Below, one piece after another: positions 29,095-37,209 of a stretch of DNA of 64,000 nucleotides. The notes under the pieces were generated by a model. The model was not told where the DNA came from and searched no databases. It worked only from the letters and a program-made list of their open reading frames with translations. Made by a program: the position numbers and the translations under genes. The DNA comes from Siccirubricoccus sp. G192 (lineage in GTDB: Bacteria; Pseudomonadota; Alphaproteobacteria; Acetobacterales; Acetobacteraceae), in the NCBI RefSeq assembly GCF_019084075.1, contig NZ_JAHREN010000001.1:5296501-5360500 (forward strand), written 5' to 3'. Positions within the stretch are counted from its first letter, which is position 1. Every line of letters starts with the position of its first letter.

Positions 29095-30369
29095 CAGGGC
29101 TTCGAATCCAAGTTCATAGGGCTGGCAGGCTGAGGAGGTGATTGAGGTAGTCGGGTGTCCAGCCGGCGAGTTTTCGGCGCAGCTTGAGGGATTTCCTATC
29201 GGCTGCGGAGCGGACGAGGTTGAGGGCGAGATGCCTGACGACGGCCATGTTCCTGGCGCCGTGGCCTTTCCGAAGGCGGGACTGGTCGTCGTGGAAGACG
29301 ACGTCGAGGACCCAGTGGAGGCGGTTCTCGATGCCCCAATGCCCGCGGATGGCCTGCGCCGCCCGCGGTGCGGTGAGGGGTGCCAAGGCGATGTAGTAGC
29401 GGGTTTCGGCCTGGCTCTTGCCGGCCCGTTCGCTGCGGCTCTCGACGCGGATGACGCAGGCGACGCTTGGCAGGCGTAGTTCGCCGGGGAAGCGGCGGTC
29501 GCTGGCGAGCCAATCGACCTCGCAGGCGCAGGCTGACGCTGCGCTGCTCGATGCGGCCATGGCCCTTGTCGTGTTCGGTGTCGGTCTCGATTGTGCCGGG
29601 GGGCGCGGCGGCGAAGGCGGCCTCGATCTCGGCGCGGAGCGTCGGCTGGTTGGCCTTGACCGCGAGCAGATAGTCGGCGCCGGCGGCCTTGATGGTCTGG
29701 GCGATGGTGGCATTGGTGGCGATCGCATCGATCGAGACCAGCGCGCCCCGGAGCCCGTCCTGCACGGCCAGGCGTTCCAGCAGCTTCGGGATCGCGGTCA
29801 CCTCGTTGGACTTGTCGGCCACCGCCTCCTGGCCGAGCACCAGGCGGCTGGTGGTGGCGAAGGCGGAGACCAGGCGAAGGGGCGCAACCGCCGCCGCCCG
29901 GTCGTGGCTGCGGCGCGAGGTCTTGCCGTCTATGGCAATGAAGTCCGGCCGGTCGGGCCAGGCCTCGCGCACCCAGGCGGTGAAGGCGGCGGCGAACAGC
30001 GCGGGGTTTATGCGGTTCATCAGGATCGTCAGCCAGCGGCCGCCGGGCACCCCATGCTCATAGGGCAGATGCCGGCGCAGGAAGGCGAGATGGGCCTCGC
30101 CCCAGGCGGCGATGTGGTCGTAGTCATCGCAATCCGCCATGGTCCCGCAGACCACCAGCAGCAGCACCTCGGGCAGCGGATGGGCGATCCGCTGCACGTC
30201 GCGCGGATCGTCGATCGCCGCAAAATGCTCCAGCAGAACGCCCAGGCGGGACTTCCCCTGAGCGGTAGCGGTAGCAGCGGGCATGGCCGGAGGCTCCGAA
30301 TCGACCACATCCATCGAAGCGAAAAAAATCGCAACCTGTCACGGCGCCTCAAATGAGTTCGGAGCCCTG
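29095..30369 (-). mobile_element. ISAs1-family insertion sequence (1,275 bp) with 10-bp target duplication
   Basis: The ends form an inverted repeat starting cagggctycgaa (left 29095 onward; right end reads gccctg at 30364-30369). The flanking 10-mer ggacatggcc occurs at 29085-29094 and again at 30370-30379, a direct repeat of the size this family generates. Its clean duplication indicates simple transposition with no later rearrangement at the ends. Confidence 0.9.
29114..30314 (-). pseudogene. ISAs1-family transposase, frameshifted
   Basis: DDE transposase with the family N-terminal block (HFAAIDDPRDVQRIAHPLPE, LLLVVCGTMADCDDYDHIA) and catalytic regions DFIAIDGKTSRRSHD and GALVSIDAIATNATIAQTI in one frame. 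The C-terminal part GHWGIENRLHWVLDVVFHDD, holding the final acidic residue, continues in a second frame after about 29530. About 390 residues if joined. The single frameshift is not in a homopolymer, so true inactivation is as likely as an error. Confidence 0.9.
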
Positions 30370-30478
30370 GGACATGGCCGCCCCCGCCCACAGGGACGGC
30401 GGCGGTGGCCCCGTCATCGATGTATCTTTTAGTATTTGCTCCCAATGCGCCAGTTCGTCGAAGATCCAGTTCGCCTCT

Positions 30479-30673
30479 TCACCGGAGAGGCGAACCTTCC
30501 TTGCACCCTGGAGATATGGGCTCTCTCCAGCCAGGCTGTTGTCCCTGGTCGCGCTTGGCCTTCACCCGCTTCCGCAGCGTCTCGGCCCTGCAGCCGATCG
30601 CAGCCCGTTGCGACGCGTGACCGCTGCCGTGGTCCAGCACCATCCGTACCGCCTGCTGGCGTACCTCCGGCGC
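30479..30673 (-). pseudogene. IS3-family orfA remnant
   Basis: The translation APEVRQQAVRMVLDHGSGHA, followed by IGCRAETLRKRVKAKRDQG, matches the helix-turn-helix of IS3-type OrfA proteins, but the segment between the two helices is deleted and the reading frame runs into unrelated sequence. There is no orfB downstream. A decayed fragment. Confidence 0.6.
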
Positions 30674-31012
30674 AGTTGGAACCATGCCCCGGGCGCAGGC
30701 CAGGTGCAAAGCGGCCTGCAAGAATAGCAGGGCGCAGCGCCTCGCGCGGTTGCACATACAAAGGCTGCGTGGTCTTCCGGTCCTTCTCGCCGGACCGGAT
30801 TGATGCAGACTGGGCCCGTATCTGGAGCACGCTCTACGGATGGATGCCAGCCCTGCCGCTTGCCCCGCCAATGATCTGGGCCGCGTCCGGCGCCTGCCCA
30901 AGCGCGGCACGTATGGTTTCGCCTCGATTGCGCCAGCCGCCGATGCCGCGGCCCTCGTGGCGATGCCCTGGGTTGTGGCCGGTACGATAAGGTATCGGGC
31001 GGAGGATGGAAG
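30674..31012 (+). other. Non-coding stretch with no recognisable gene
   Basis: No ORF here shows a recognisable family or a plausible ribosome site. It lies between the IS3 remnant and the PLP-protein gene, whose ribosome site (cggaggatggaag) ends it. Probably debris of the mobile-DNA scar plus the leader of the next gene. Confidence 0.5.
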
Positions 31013-31798
31013 ATGACGAGAACCGGGTTCGACACGGACCGCTTCGGCACCGATCCGGGCGCGACCATTCGCGCCAATCTCGCCGAGTTGCGTCACCGCA
31101 TCACCGCCGCCTGCGCCCGCGCCGGTCGCGATCCGGTTGAGGTGCGGCTGCTGCCGATCACCAAGACGGTGCCCGCCGAGGTGCTGCGTCACGCCGCGGC
31201 GGCGGGGCTCGACATGTTCGGCGAGAACAAGGTGCAGGAAGCGATGGGCAAGGCCGAAGCGCTTGCCGACCTGCCGGTGCGCTGGAGCATCGTCGGCCAT
31301 CTGCAGACAAACAAGGTGAAGCACCTCACCCGTTTCGCCAGCGAGTTCCAGGCTCTGGACAGCCTGCGGGTGGCCGAGGCGCTGGACGCGCGGTTGCGGG
31401 CGGAAGGCCGCATGCTCGACGTATTCGTGCAGGTGAACACCTCCGGCGAGCCGAGCAAATACGGGGTGGCGCCGGAAGAGGCGGCCGGGCTGGTGGCGCG
31501 GTTGCCGGACTTCCCTTCGCTGCGGCCAGTGGGGCTGATGACGCTCGCGATCTTCAGCGCCGAGACAGAGCGGGTGCGCGCCTGCTTCCGCCTGCTGCGG
31601 GAGCTGCGCGAGACGCTGCGCGCCACACCGGCCGGCGCCGGACTCGCGCATCTGTCAATGGGCATGTCGGGCGATTTCGAGGCCGCGATCGAGGAAGGCG
31701 CGACCGTCGTGCGCATCGGCACCGCGATCTTCGGCACGCGGCCCACGAAGGACGGAATCTACTGGCCCGGCCTGTTTCCCGAGGTCGCGCCGACCTAG
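31013..31798 (+). CDS. YggS/PROSC-family pyridoxal-phosphate homeostasis protein
   Basis: 261 residues, fold type III PLP protein. The PLP-binding lysine lies in LLPITKTVPAEVLR (about residue 47), and the family signature FGENKVQEAMGKAEAL follows, with WSIVGHLQTNKVKHL, VFVQVNTSGEPSKYGV, GLMTLAIF and HLSMGMSGDFEAAIEEGATVVRIGTAIFG split across the C-terminal half. These proteins buffer free PLP and affect amino-acid balance; no catalytic activity is firmly known. ATG is preceded by GGAGG-like sequence. Convergent with ogt. Intact gene in a region of relics. Confidence 0.93.
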   Translation: MTRTGFDTDRFGTDPGATIRANLAELRHRITAACARAGRDPVEVRLLPITKTVPAEVLRHAAAAGLDMFGENKVQEAMGKAEALADLPVRWSIVGHLQTNKVKHLTRFASEFQALDSLRVAEALDARLRAEGRMLDVFVQVNTSGEPSKYGVAPEEAAGLVARLPDFPSLRPVGLMTLAIFSAETERVRACFRLLRELRETLRATPAGAGLAHLSMGMSGDFEAAIEEGATVVRIGTAIFGTRPTKDGIYWPGLFPEVAPT

Positions 31799-31844
31799 CG
31801 ATGTGAATCCTCGCTCGGCGCAGGGGCAAGCATGGCCGCCACGA

Positions 31845-32351
31845 TCATGCCAGGCGGAACGGCGCGGCTTCCTGTTCGCGGGCGAGCAAGGCCCGCTTGC
31901 GCGCCACGCCCCAACGATAGCCGGAGAGTGCGCCATCCTTCTTCACAACCCGATGGCAGGGAATCAGGATGGCGATGCCGTTGGCGGCGATAGCGTCGGT
32001 GACGTCGCGTGCATCCCGCGTGCCGAGCTGCGCGGCAAGGGCGCCGTAGCTCCTGGTCTCTCCGGCAGGAATGGCGCGCAGCAGGTCCCACACGCGCTTC
32101 TGGTAGTCGCTGCCGCGCATGTCGAGCGGGATGGATGGTGATGAGGCCGGCGCATCGACCAGCGCGGCAAGCCTGTGCAGCGTGTCGGCGAGGCCCGCTG
32201 CATCCTCGATCAGTTCGGCCTCGGGGAAGCGGGCGCGCAGCTCTGCCGGTCCCCCGGCGAATTCGAAGGCAACGAGGCCGCGGTCCGAGACGGCGGCGAT
32301 GATCGGGCCGAGCGAGCTGTCGCTCGTCGCGTAGCGGATGCGGTCGAACAT
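31845..32351 (-). CDS. ogt: Methylated-DNA--protein-cysteine methyltransferase
   Basis: 168 residues. The DNA-binding helix-turn-helix domain has SDYQKRVWDLLRAIPAGETR and SYGALAAQLGTRDARDV, followed by the active-site motif ILIPCHRVVKKDGALSGYRW. The cysteine takes the alkyl group from O6-alkylguanine in a suicide reaction. Length matches stand-alone Ogt. It lies in a small alkylation-repair group with a 2OG-Fe(II) oxygenase and an ada remnant. Sequence just upstream (ATPIGGLMLVADAGG, near 32400-32460, minus strand) looks like the start of another methyltransferase domain, a likely relic. Confidence 0.92.
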   Translation of the reverse strand: MFDRIRYATSDSSLGPIIAAVSDRGLVAFEFAGGPAELRARFPEAELIEDAAGLADTLHRLAALVDAPASSPSIPLDMRGSDYQKRVWDLLRAIPAGETRSYGALAAQLGTRDARDVTDAIAANGIAILIPCHRVVKKDGALSGYRWGVARKRALLAREQEAAPFRLA

Positions 32352-32483
32352 GATCCTGCCTTTCCCATCAAGCCTCGGCGCATCGGATAGGCCGTGCGCA
32401 ACCGGCCTCCGGCATCGGCAACGAGCATGAGGCCGCCGATCGGCGTCGCCATGATGGCCGCGCCCAACCGCGCCGGGGTGCCG

Positions 32484-33215
32484 CTACCTGGCATCATGGA
32501 AGATGATGCCCGCCGTGTGCCGCAGCCCCGAGCGGACGCGGCTGACGCCGTGGCGCAGGTTGACCCGATAGGTGCCGCGGCTCCCCTGCACCGGCCGGTT
32601 GTGCACGGCGAAGGCGACCGCGTCGCCCTGGCGCAGCGGAACGACCTCGGCCCGGCTCTGCATGCGCGGGCGCTGCTCGGTCAGCACGAACTCGCCGCCC
32701 GTGAAGTCCCTGCCCGGCTCCGACAGGAGGATCGCGACCTGCAACGGAAAGGCGAGATCGCCGTAGAGGTCCTGGTGCAGGCAGTTGTAGTCGCCCGGCA
32801 CATATTGCAGCAGCAGCGGCGTGGGGCGGGTCTGGCCGGCCTCATGGCATGCCTTCAGGAACACCTCGTGCCGCGCGGGGTAGCGCGTCTCGATCCCCAT
32901 GCGCGCGTTCCAGTCATTGGCCACCGCGGCGAGGCGCGGGTATAGCGCGGTGCGCAGGGACGCGAGCAGATCGGGCAGCGGATAGCGGAAGTAGCGGTAT
33001 TCACCCTTGCCGAAGCCGTGCCGCGCCATGTGGATATGGCTGCGGAAATGCTCCTCCTGTGGGTAGAGGGCCGCGATTTCCCGGCATTCCGCCGGTGTCA
33101 GCAGCTTGCCCAGCACCGCGCAGCCGAAGCCGTCCAATTCGGCGCCGAGCGCGTCCCAGTCATAGCCAGCCACGCGCGGCTCCACCGGCTCGTCGATTCG
33201 CGCCTGCACGGTCAT
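32484..33215 (-). CDS. 2OG-Fe(II) oxygenase, DNA-repair associated
   Basis: 243 residues from ATG 33215, overlapping the ada remnant by 4 bp. The iron ligands are seen in NCLHQDLYGDLAFP (HxD) and VNLRHGVSRVRSG (distal His, and Arg for 2-oxoglutarate). The N-terminus contains GFGCAVLGKLLTPAECREIA, common to this prolyl-hydroxylase-like group. Proteins of this group are often placed next to ada and act, by inference, in alkylation repair like AlkB, but they are not AlkB itself and the substrate is unknown. Confidence 0.83.
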   Translation of the reverse strand: MTVQARIDEPVEPRVAGYDWDALGAELDGFGCAVLGKLLTPAECREIAALYPQEEHFRSHIHMARHGFGKGEYRYFRYPLPDLLASLRTALYPRLAAVANDWNARMGIETRYPARHEVFLKACHEAGQTRPTPLLLQYVPGDYNCLHQDLYGDLAFPLQVAILLSEPGRDFTGGEFVLTEQRPRMQSRAEVVPLRQGDAVAFAVHNRPVQGSRGTYRVNLRHGVSRVRSGLRHTAGIIFHDAR

Positions 33216-33550
33216 GCCCGCGCCTCCTTCGCCAGCAGGGCGCGCTTGCGGGCTACGCCCCAGCGGTAGCCCGACAAGGCGTGGCGCGCGGTGGCAGCGC
33301 GGCATATGCGGTGGAAGTGGAACGGGCCCATGCCGACGGCCGCGGACAGCGCCTCCAGCCTGGACGTCTCCTCCGTCGCCTCGATCATGCGGCAACGGGC
33401 GCCAGCCCTGCGCATCACGTGGACGAAGTCCCAGTCCCGCGCCGCATCGCGCCAAAGGGTTGCCTCCCAGCGCGGGTCCGTCCCGGCCACCGCGGGCGCC
33501 CCTTCCGTCCTGGCGAGATCCATGTCCCGATCCCCTTCACCTGATGTCAT
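33212..33550 (-). pseudogene. ada: ada remnant: N-terminal and HTH parts fused to the Ogt tail by deletion
   Basis: 112 residues. DPRWEATLWRDAARDWDFVH matches the start of Ada, but the Cys-rich phosphotriester site is missing. It jumps to the AraC-type segment RLEALSAAVGMGPFHFHRIC and then directly to ALSGYRWGVARKRALLA, the last residues of the alkyltransferase domain; the PCHRV active site is gone. A full Ada is about 350 residues, so two internal deletions are implied. It still has a start and stop and stays in frame, so a small DNA-binding protein could be made, but repair activity is lost. Confidence 0.72.
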
Positions 33551-33639
33551 GGCCCAAATCTAGGCGCCGCGCGCCCCGATCACACTCCGTCGCTTGCTTT
33601 CGAATTCGCGGCCTGGATCCGGGCGACACCCTCGTTGTC

Positions 33640-33786
33640 GAGGTGGAACGCCTCACGCGCGGCGAGGCGGACGATCAGGCTACCCGCATCGGCTGCACGG
33701 CCGCGACGCTGCGGAAGCGGATGCGCCAGGCTGGGCGCGACCGGGGACAACGGCCTGGCCCGACGACGGAGGGGCGTGAGCGTATG
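33640..33786 (+). pseudogene. IS3-family orfA remnant (second)
   Basis: The translation TRIGCTAATLRKRMRQAGRD followed by RGQRPGPTTEGRERM matches the end of the OrfA helix-turn-helix and linker. The preceding residues are degenerate and no orfB follows. It is on the opposite strand to the remnant at 30479-30673, so the two fragments could be separate insertions or the ends of one rearranged segment. The rest of 33551-33905 shows no gene. Confidence 0.6.
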
Positions 33787-33905
33787 CGGCCCCGCGACGC
33801 AACTCCGCGGCGGCGGTCACGCGCCCCACCAGTTTATCCTCGCCCGCCCATCGGCTGGCGCTCTACCCTTCACCGTGCCCGCAACGGGCGCGATGGGAGG
33901 AAAAC

Positions 33906-34878
33906 ATGATCGAAGCCATGCACGACCGCCGCCGGGTGCTGCGCGGCGCGGCGGCCTTCGCCGCTACCACCGCGATCCTCGGCGCCGCCGGCAGCGCGCG
34001 CGCCCAGCACAATGTCCGCTGGTCCGCCGGCACCGCCGCCCCCCGAACGCCGGCCCCTCCCAACGCGACCGACTGCCACTTCCACATCTACGACGACCGT
34101 TTTCCCGTGGCAGCCAGCGCCAGCCTGGAAGCCGCCGACCGCCTCGGTGGAGGATTACCACGCCTTGCAGCGCCGCCTCGGCCTGACGCGCTGCGTGCTG
34201 GTCCAGCCCTCCACCTATGGCACCGACAACCGCGCCTATCTTGGCCTGCTTCCGGCACTTGGCGGCGCCGAGCGCGCGCGCATGGTCGCGGTGGTCGACC
34301 CCTCGGTGGCGGACCAGGATTTGCGACGCATGCACGAGGCCGGCGTGCGCGGCATCCGCTTCAACCTCGGCGCCCAGGCCGGCGCGACGACGATCGACAT
34401 GATCGAGCCGCTGTCGCGCCGGGTGGACCCGATGGGCTGGCACTGCCAGGTCAATATGGACGGCCGCAGGATCGTCGAGGCGCAGGACCTTTTCCTCCGT
34501 CTCCCCGGCAAGCTGGTCTTCGACCACATCGCCCATGTGCCGCAGCCGGAGGGCGTGAACAGCCCGACCTTCGCGCTGGTCCGCCGGCTGCTCGACAAGG
34601 GCAATACCTGGGTGAAGCTCTCCGGTGCCTATTTCGAGAGCAAGACCGGCGCACCGACCTATGCGGACAATGCCCCGGTGGTCCGCGGATTCGTGCAGGC
34701 GGCGCCGCAGCGTTGCGTCTGGGGCACCGACTGGCCGCACCCGACCGAGGCCGCGGACAAGAAGCCCGACGATGCGGTGCTGTTCGATCTCCTGGCTGAA
34801 TGGGTGCCCGATACCGGCACGCGCAACCGCATTCTCGTCGACAACCCTGCCGAACTCTACGGCTTCCCACGCGGCTGA
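33906..34878 (+). CDS. Amidohydrolase-2 family hydrolase, Tat-exported (one frameshift)
   Basis: About 324 residues. A twin-arginine signal (DRRRVLRGAAAFAATTAILG) is followed by the metal-binding motif TDCHFHIYDD. The frame changes near 34130: ASASLEA in one frame and SVEDYHALQRRLGL in the next. The rest is intact: VLVQPSTYGTDNRAYL, GVRGIRFNLG, GKLVFDHIAHVPQPEG with the active-site His, and CVWGTDWPHP with the catalytic Asp. It resembles 2-pyrone-4,6-dicarboxylate lactonase-like TIM-barrel enzymes of aromatic or lactone breakdown. An exported enzyme of this type is uncommon. ATG has an AGGAAA-type ribosome site. Confidence 0.8.
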
Positions 34879-35062
34879 AATTCACCCGGGACCGGGCACG
34901 GCATTGAAATGCCATGGGCCGGGGGCGGGAAAGCCACCGGCCCGGTGATCCTCCATGGTTGGCGGATCACGGTGGCCAGTCTACCCTTCCCGCAGCCAAT
35001 CACCCCGCGAAGGGCTGCCGCCAGGAACAGCCCAAGCCACCAACGGCCGAGGAGCGCCCGCC

Positions 35063-35374
35063 ATGATCCATGTCATCGCCATCATCACCGCCAAGCCCGG
35101 CATGCGGGACGCCATCCTGAAGGAGTTCCGGGCGAACATGCCCGCGGTCCGGGCCGAGCAGGGGTGCATCGAATACGGCCCCGCGACTGATGCCGAGGGC
35201 ATCGGCAAATCCCAGACGCAATTCGGCCCGGACAGCTTCGTGGTCATCGAGAAATGGGAAAGCCCGGAGGCGCTGAAGGCGCATGCCACCGCGCCGCACA
35301 TGGCCGCCTATGCCGCGAAGACCAAGGACATGATCGCCAGCCGGGTCATCCACGTCCTGTCGCCTGCCGGCTGA
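35063..35374 (+). CDS. Antibiotic biosynthesis monooxygenase (ABM) domain protein
   Basis: 103 residues from ATG 35063, with GGAG in the leader. Single ABM ferredoxin-like domain: VIAIITAKPGMRDAILKEF, then CIEYGPATDAEG, FVVIEKWESPEALKAHATAP and HMAAYAAK, the His of the conserved (S/A)PHxxxY pattern. Homologues (YgiN-like) are quinol or polycyclic oxygenases without metal, or stress proteins. It sits between two amidohydrolases and may act in the same catabolic route; a gap of only 4 bp separates it from the next gene. Confidence 0.85.
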   Translation: MIHVIAIITAKPGMRDAILKEFRANMPAVRAEQGCIEYGPATDAEGIGKSQTQFGPDSFVVIEKWESPEALKAHATAPHMAAYAAKTKDMIASRVIHVLSPAG

Positions 35375-35378
35375 AGCC

Positions 35379-36203
35379 ATGCGGATCGTCGACGCGCAGG
35401 TGCATCTCTGGTCCAGCGGCACGCCGAGCGGCCATCACCGTCAGGTGCCGGTCTTCACCGCCGAGGAATTGCTCGCGGAGATGGACGAAGCCGGCGTGGA
35501 TGCGGCGGTGATCCATCCGCCGGTGAGCTGGGACCCGGATTCGAACGAGCAGGCGATCGAGGCGGCGCGGCGCTACCCGGACCGCTTCGCCGTGCTCGGC
35601 CAGGTGCCGCTCGACCAGCCGGCGGAAAGCCGGGCGCGCCTCGACCATTGGCGCGAGCTGCCGGGCATGATGGGGCTGCGCTACCCCTTGGTGCGCCCGG
35701 AGCAGCAGAGCTGGCACATCGACGGCACGATGGACTGGCTTTGGCCGGCGGCCGAGCAGGCAGGACTGCCGGTCGCCACCATGGCCGGGCGCTTCCTGCC
35801 GGTGTTCCGCGGCATCGCCGAGCGCCACCCGAATCTGCGTCTCATCATCGACCATCTCGGCCTGGTGCGGTCCGGGCAGGACGAGGCCGCCTTCGCCAAC
35901 CTCGATGCGCTCCTGGCGCTGGCGAAGCTGCCCAATGTGGCGATCAAGGCCACCGGCGCGCCAGGCTACTCCACCGCCGGCTACCCCTTCCGCAACATCC
36001 ATGAGGGGCTGCACCGCATCTACGATGCCTATGGGCCGCAGCGCTTCTTCTGGGGCACCGACATCACCCGCATGCCCTGCACCTACCGCCAATGCGTGAC
36101 CATGTTCACCGAGGAGCTGCCCTGGCTCTCCGGCCGGGACCTGGAACTGGTGATGGGCCGGGCGGTCTGCGACTGGATCGGCTGGAAGCTCCCCTTCGAC
36201 TGA
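35379..36203 (+). CDS. Amidohydrolase-2 family hydrolase
   Basis: 274 residues, cytosolic (no signal). Metal site VDAQVHLWSSG at the start, GVDAAVIHPPVSWDPDSNEQ, LRLIIDHLGLV with the conserved His, and RFFWGTDITRMP with the catalytic Asp near residue 225. TIM-barrel hydrolase of the amidohydrolase-2 (PF04909) family, whose members act on lactones or decarboxylate aromatic acids. It is cotranscribed with the ABM protein. Substrate not determinable from sequence. Confidence 0.85.
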   Translation: MRIVDAQVHLWSSGTPSGHHRQVPVFTAEELLAEMDEAGVDAAVIHPPVSWDPDSNEQAIEAARRYPDRFAVLGQVPLDQPAESRARLDHWRELPGMMGLRYPLVRPEQQSWHIDGTMDWLWPAAEQAGLPVATMAGRFLPVFRGIAERHPNLRLIIDHLGLVRSGQDEAAFANLDALLALAKLPNVAIKATGAPGYSTAGYPFRNIHEGLHRIYDAYGPQRFFWGTDITRMPCTYRQCVTMFTEELPWLSGRDLELVMGRAVCDWIGWKLPFD

Positions 36204-36210
36204 TACCCGG

Positions 36211-36234
36211 CGAGGGCACCGGACAATGCCCTCG
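36211..36234. terminator. Bidirectional hairpin between convergent genes
   Basis: CGAGGGCA (36211-36218) and TGCCCTCG (36227-36234) form a perfect 8-bp stem with an 8-base loop. It lies between the stop of the plus-strand amidohydrolase and the stop of the minus-strand Bug gene, so it can serve both. No long T tract is present. Confidence 0.55.
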
Positions 36235-36252
36235 ACAGGGGCGGGACGCGCC

Positions 36253-37209
36253 CTACTCGATGCGGATGCCGGAAGCCGCCGCCACGCCGCGCCAGCGCGT
36301 GAGGTCGGCGGCGACGATGCGGCCGGATTCCTCGCCGCCCAGGAAGGCGGCGGTGGCGCCCTCCCCCTCGAAGAAGCGGGCGAAGGCGGGGTCGGCGAGG
36401 CTCTCGCCGATCGCGCCTTCCAGCACCCGCCGCACCTGGGGCGGCAGCCCGCGTGGGCCGAGGATGCCCCACCAGAAGCCGATCTCGTAGTCGTAGCCGG
36501 CCTCGCGCACCGTCGGCGCGTCAGGGAAACCGGCGGCGCGGGTGGCGCCGGTGGTGGCGAGCAGGCGGATCTGACCGCTGCGGAGCGGGCCGCCCACCGC
36601 CGGCGGGCTGGTGATCAGCAGGTCGATCCGCCCGGCGATGAGGTCGATCGCCGCCGGGCCGATGCCGCGGTAGGGCACATGCTCCATCCCGATGCCCGCC
36701 ACCTGCTCGAAGAGCGCGCCCGCCAGGTGATTGATCGCGCCCGGCCCGGCGGAGCCGTAGCGCAATGGCTGGGCGCGGGATTTCGCCAGCGCCACCAGCT
36801 CCGGGATGCTTCGCGCCGGCAGCATCGGCGCCACCACCACCGCCAGCGGCGCCACGGCGAGCCGCGCCACCGCGTCGAAACCCGCGGCCGGGTCGAAGCC
36901 GGTGCGCTGGGTGGCCGCGGTGGTGACGATGGACATCGAGGCGATCAGCAGCACATAGCCATCCGCCGGCGCCCCGGCGACATGCTGCGCGCCGATGGCG
37001 CCGCCGGCGCCGGCCCGGTTCTCCGCCACGAAGGGCTGGCCGAGCCGCGCCTGCAACCGGTCCCCGAGGGCGCGGGCGATCACGTCATTGCTGCCGCCCG
37101 GCGCGAAGGGGATCACCAGGCGCACCGGCCGCGCCGGCCACCCCTCCTGCGCCGCGGCCCCACCGGTTGCGCCGAGCAATGCACCGGCAAGAAGCCCGCG
37201 TCGCCTCAT
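36253..37209 (-). CDS. Bug-family (TctC) tripartite tricarboxylate transporter binding protein
   Basis: 318 residues, ATG 37209 overlapping the upstream ligase gene by 4 bp. A Sec signal (RGLLAGALLGATGGAAAQ) precedes the Bug fold: RPVRLVIPFAPGGSNDVIAR, FVAENRAGAGGAIGAQHVAG, RYGSAGPGAINHLAGALFEQ, HVPYRGIGPAAIDLIAGRID. These capture carboxylic acids for TctAB membrane partners, which are not encoded here. Last gene of a five-gene catabolic operon, so it probably delivers the acid activated by the ligase genes upstream. Confidence 0.92.
   Translation of the reverse strand: MRRRGLLAGALLGATGGAAAQEGWPARPVRLVIPFAPGGSNDVIARALGDRLQARLGQPFVAENRAGAGGAIGAQHVAGAPADGYVLLIASMSIVTTAATQRTGFDPAAGFDAVARLAVAPLAVVVAPMLPARSIPELVALAKSRAQPLRYGSAGPGAINHLAGALFEQVAGIGMEHVPYRGIGPAAIDLIAGRIDLLITSPPAVGGPLRSGQIRLLATTGATRAAGFPDAPTVREAGYDYEIGFWWGILGPRGLPPQVRRVLEGAIGESLADPAFARFFEGEGATAAFLGGEESGRIVAADLTRWRGVAAASGIRIE

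Larger units (their letters stand above)
28621..30445 (-). pseudogene. mobC: mobC-like plasmid mobilization gene interrupted by ISAs1-type element
   Basis: Joining 30445-30380 to 29094-28621, which removes the insertion sequence and one copy of its 10-bp target duplication, gives an uninterrupted frame of 540 bases (179 residues plus stop). The product begins MGANTKRYIDDGATAAVPVG and contains a ribbon-helix-helix-like block (FSLRLSEAERDRLTQEARG, PLGSYIKAKVLGD) and the MobC signature region LSSNLNQLAHMASIGALPVT. MobC proteins help relaxases open DNA at oriT. No intact relaxase gene follows, so this is a relic of an integrated plasmid or mobilizable island. Confidence 0.78.
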
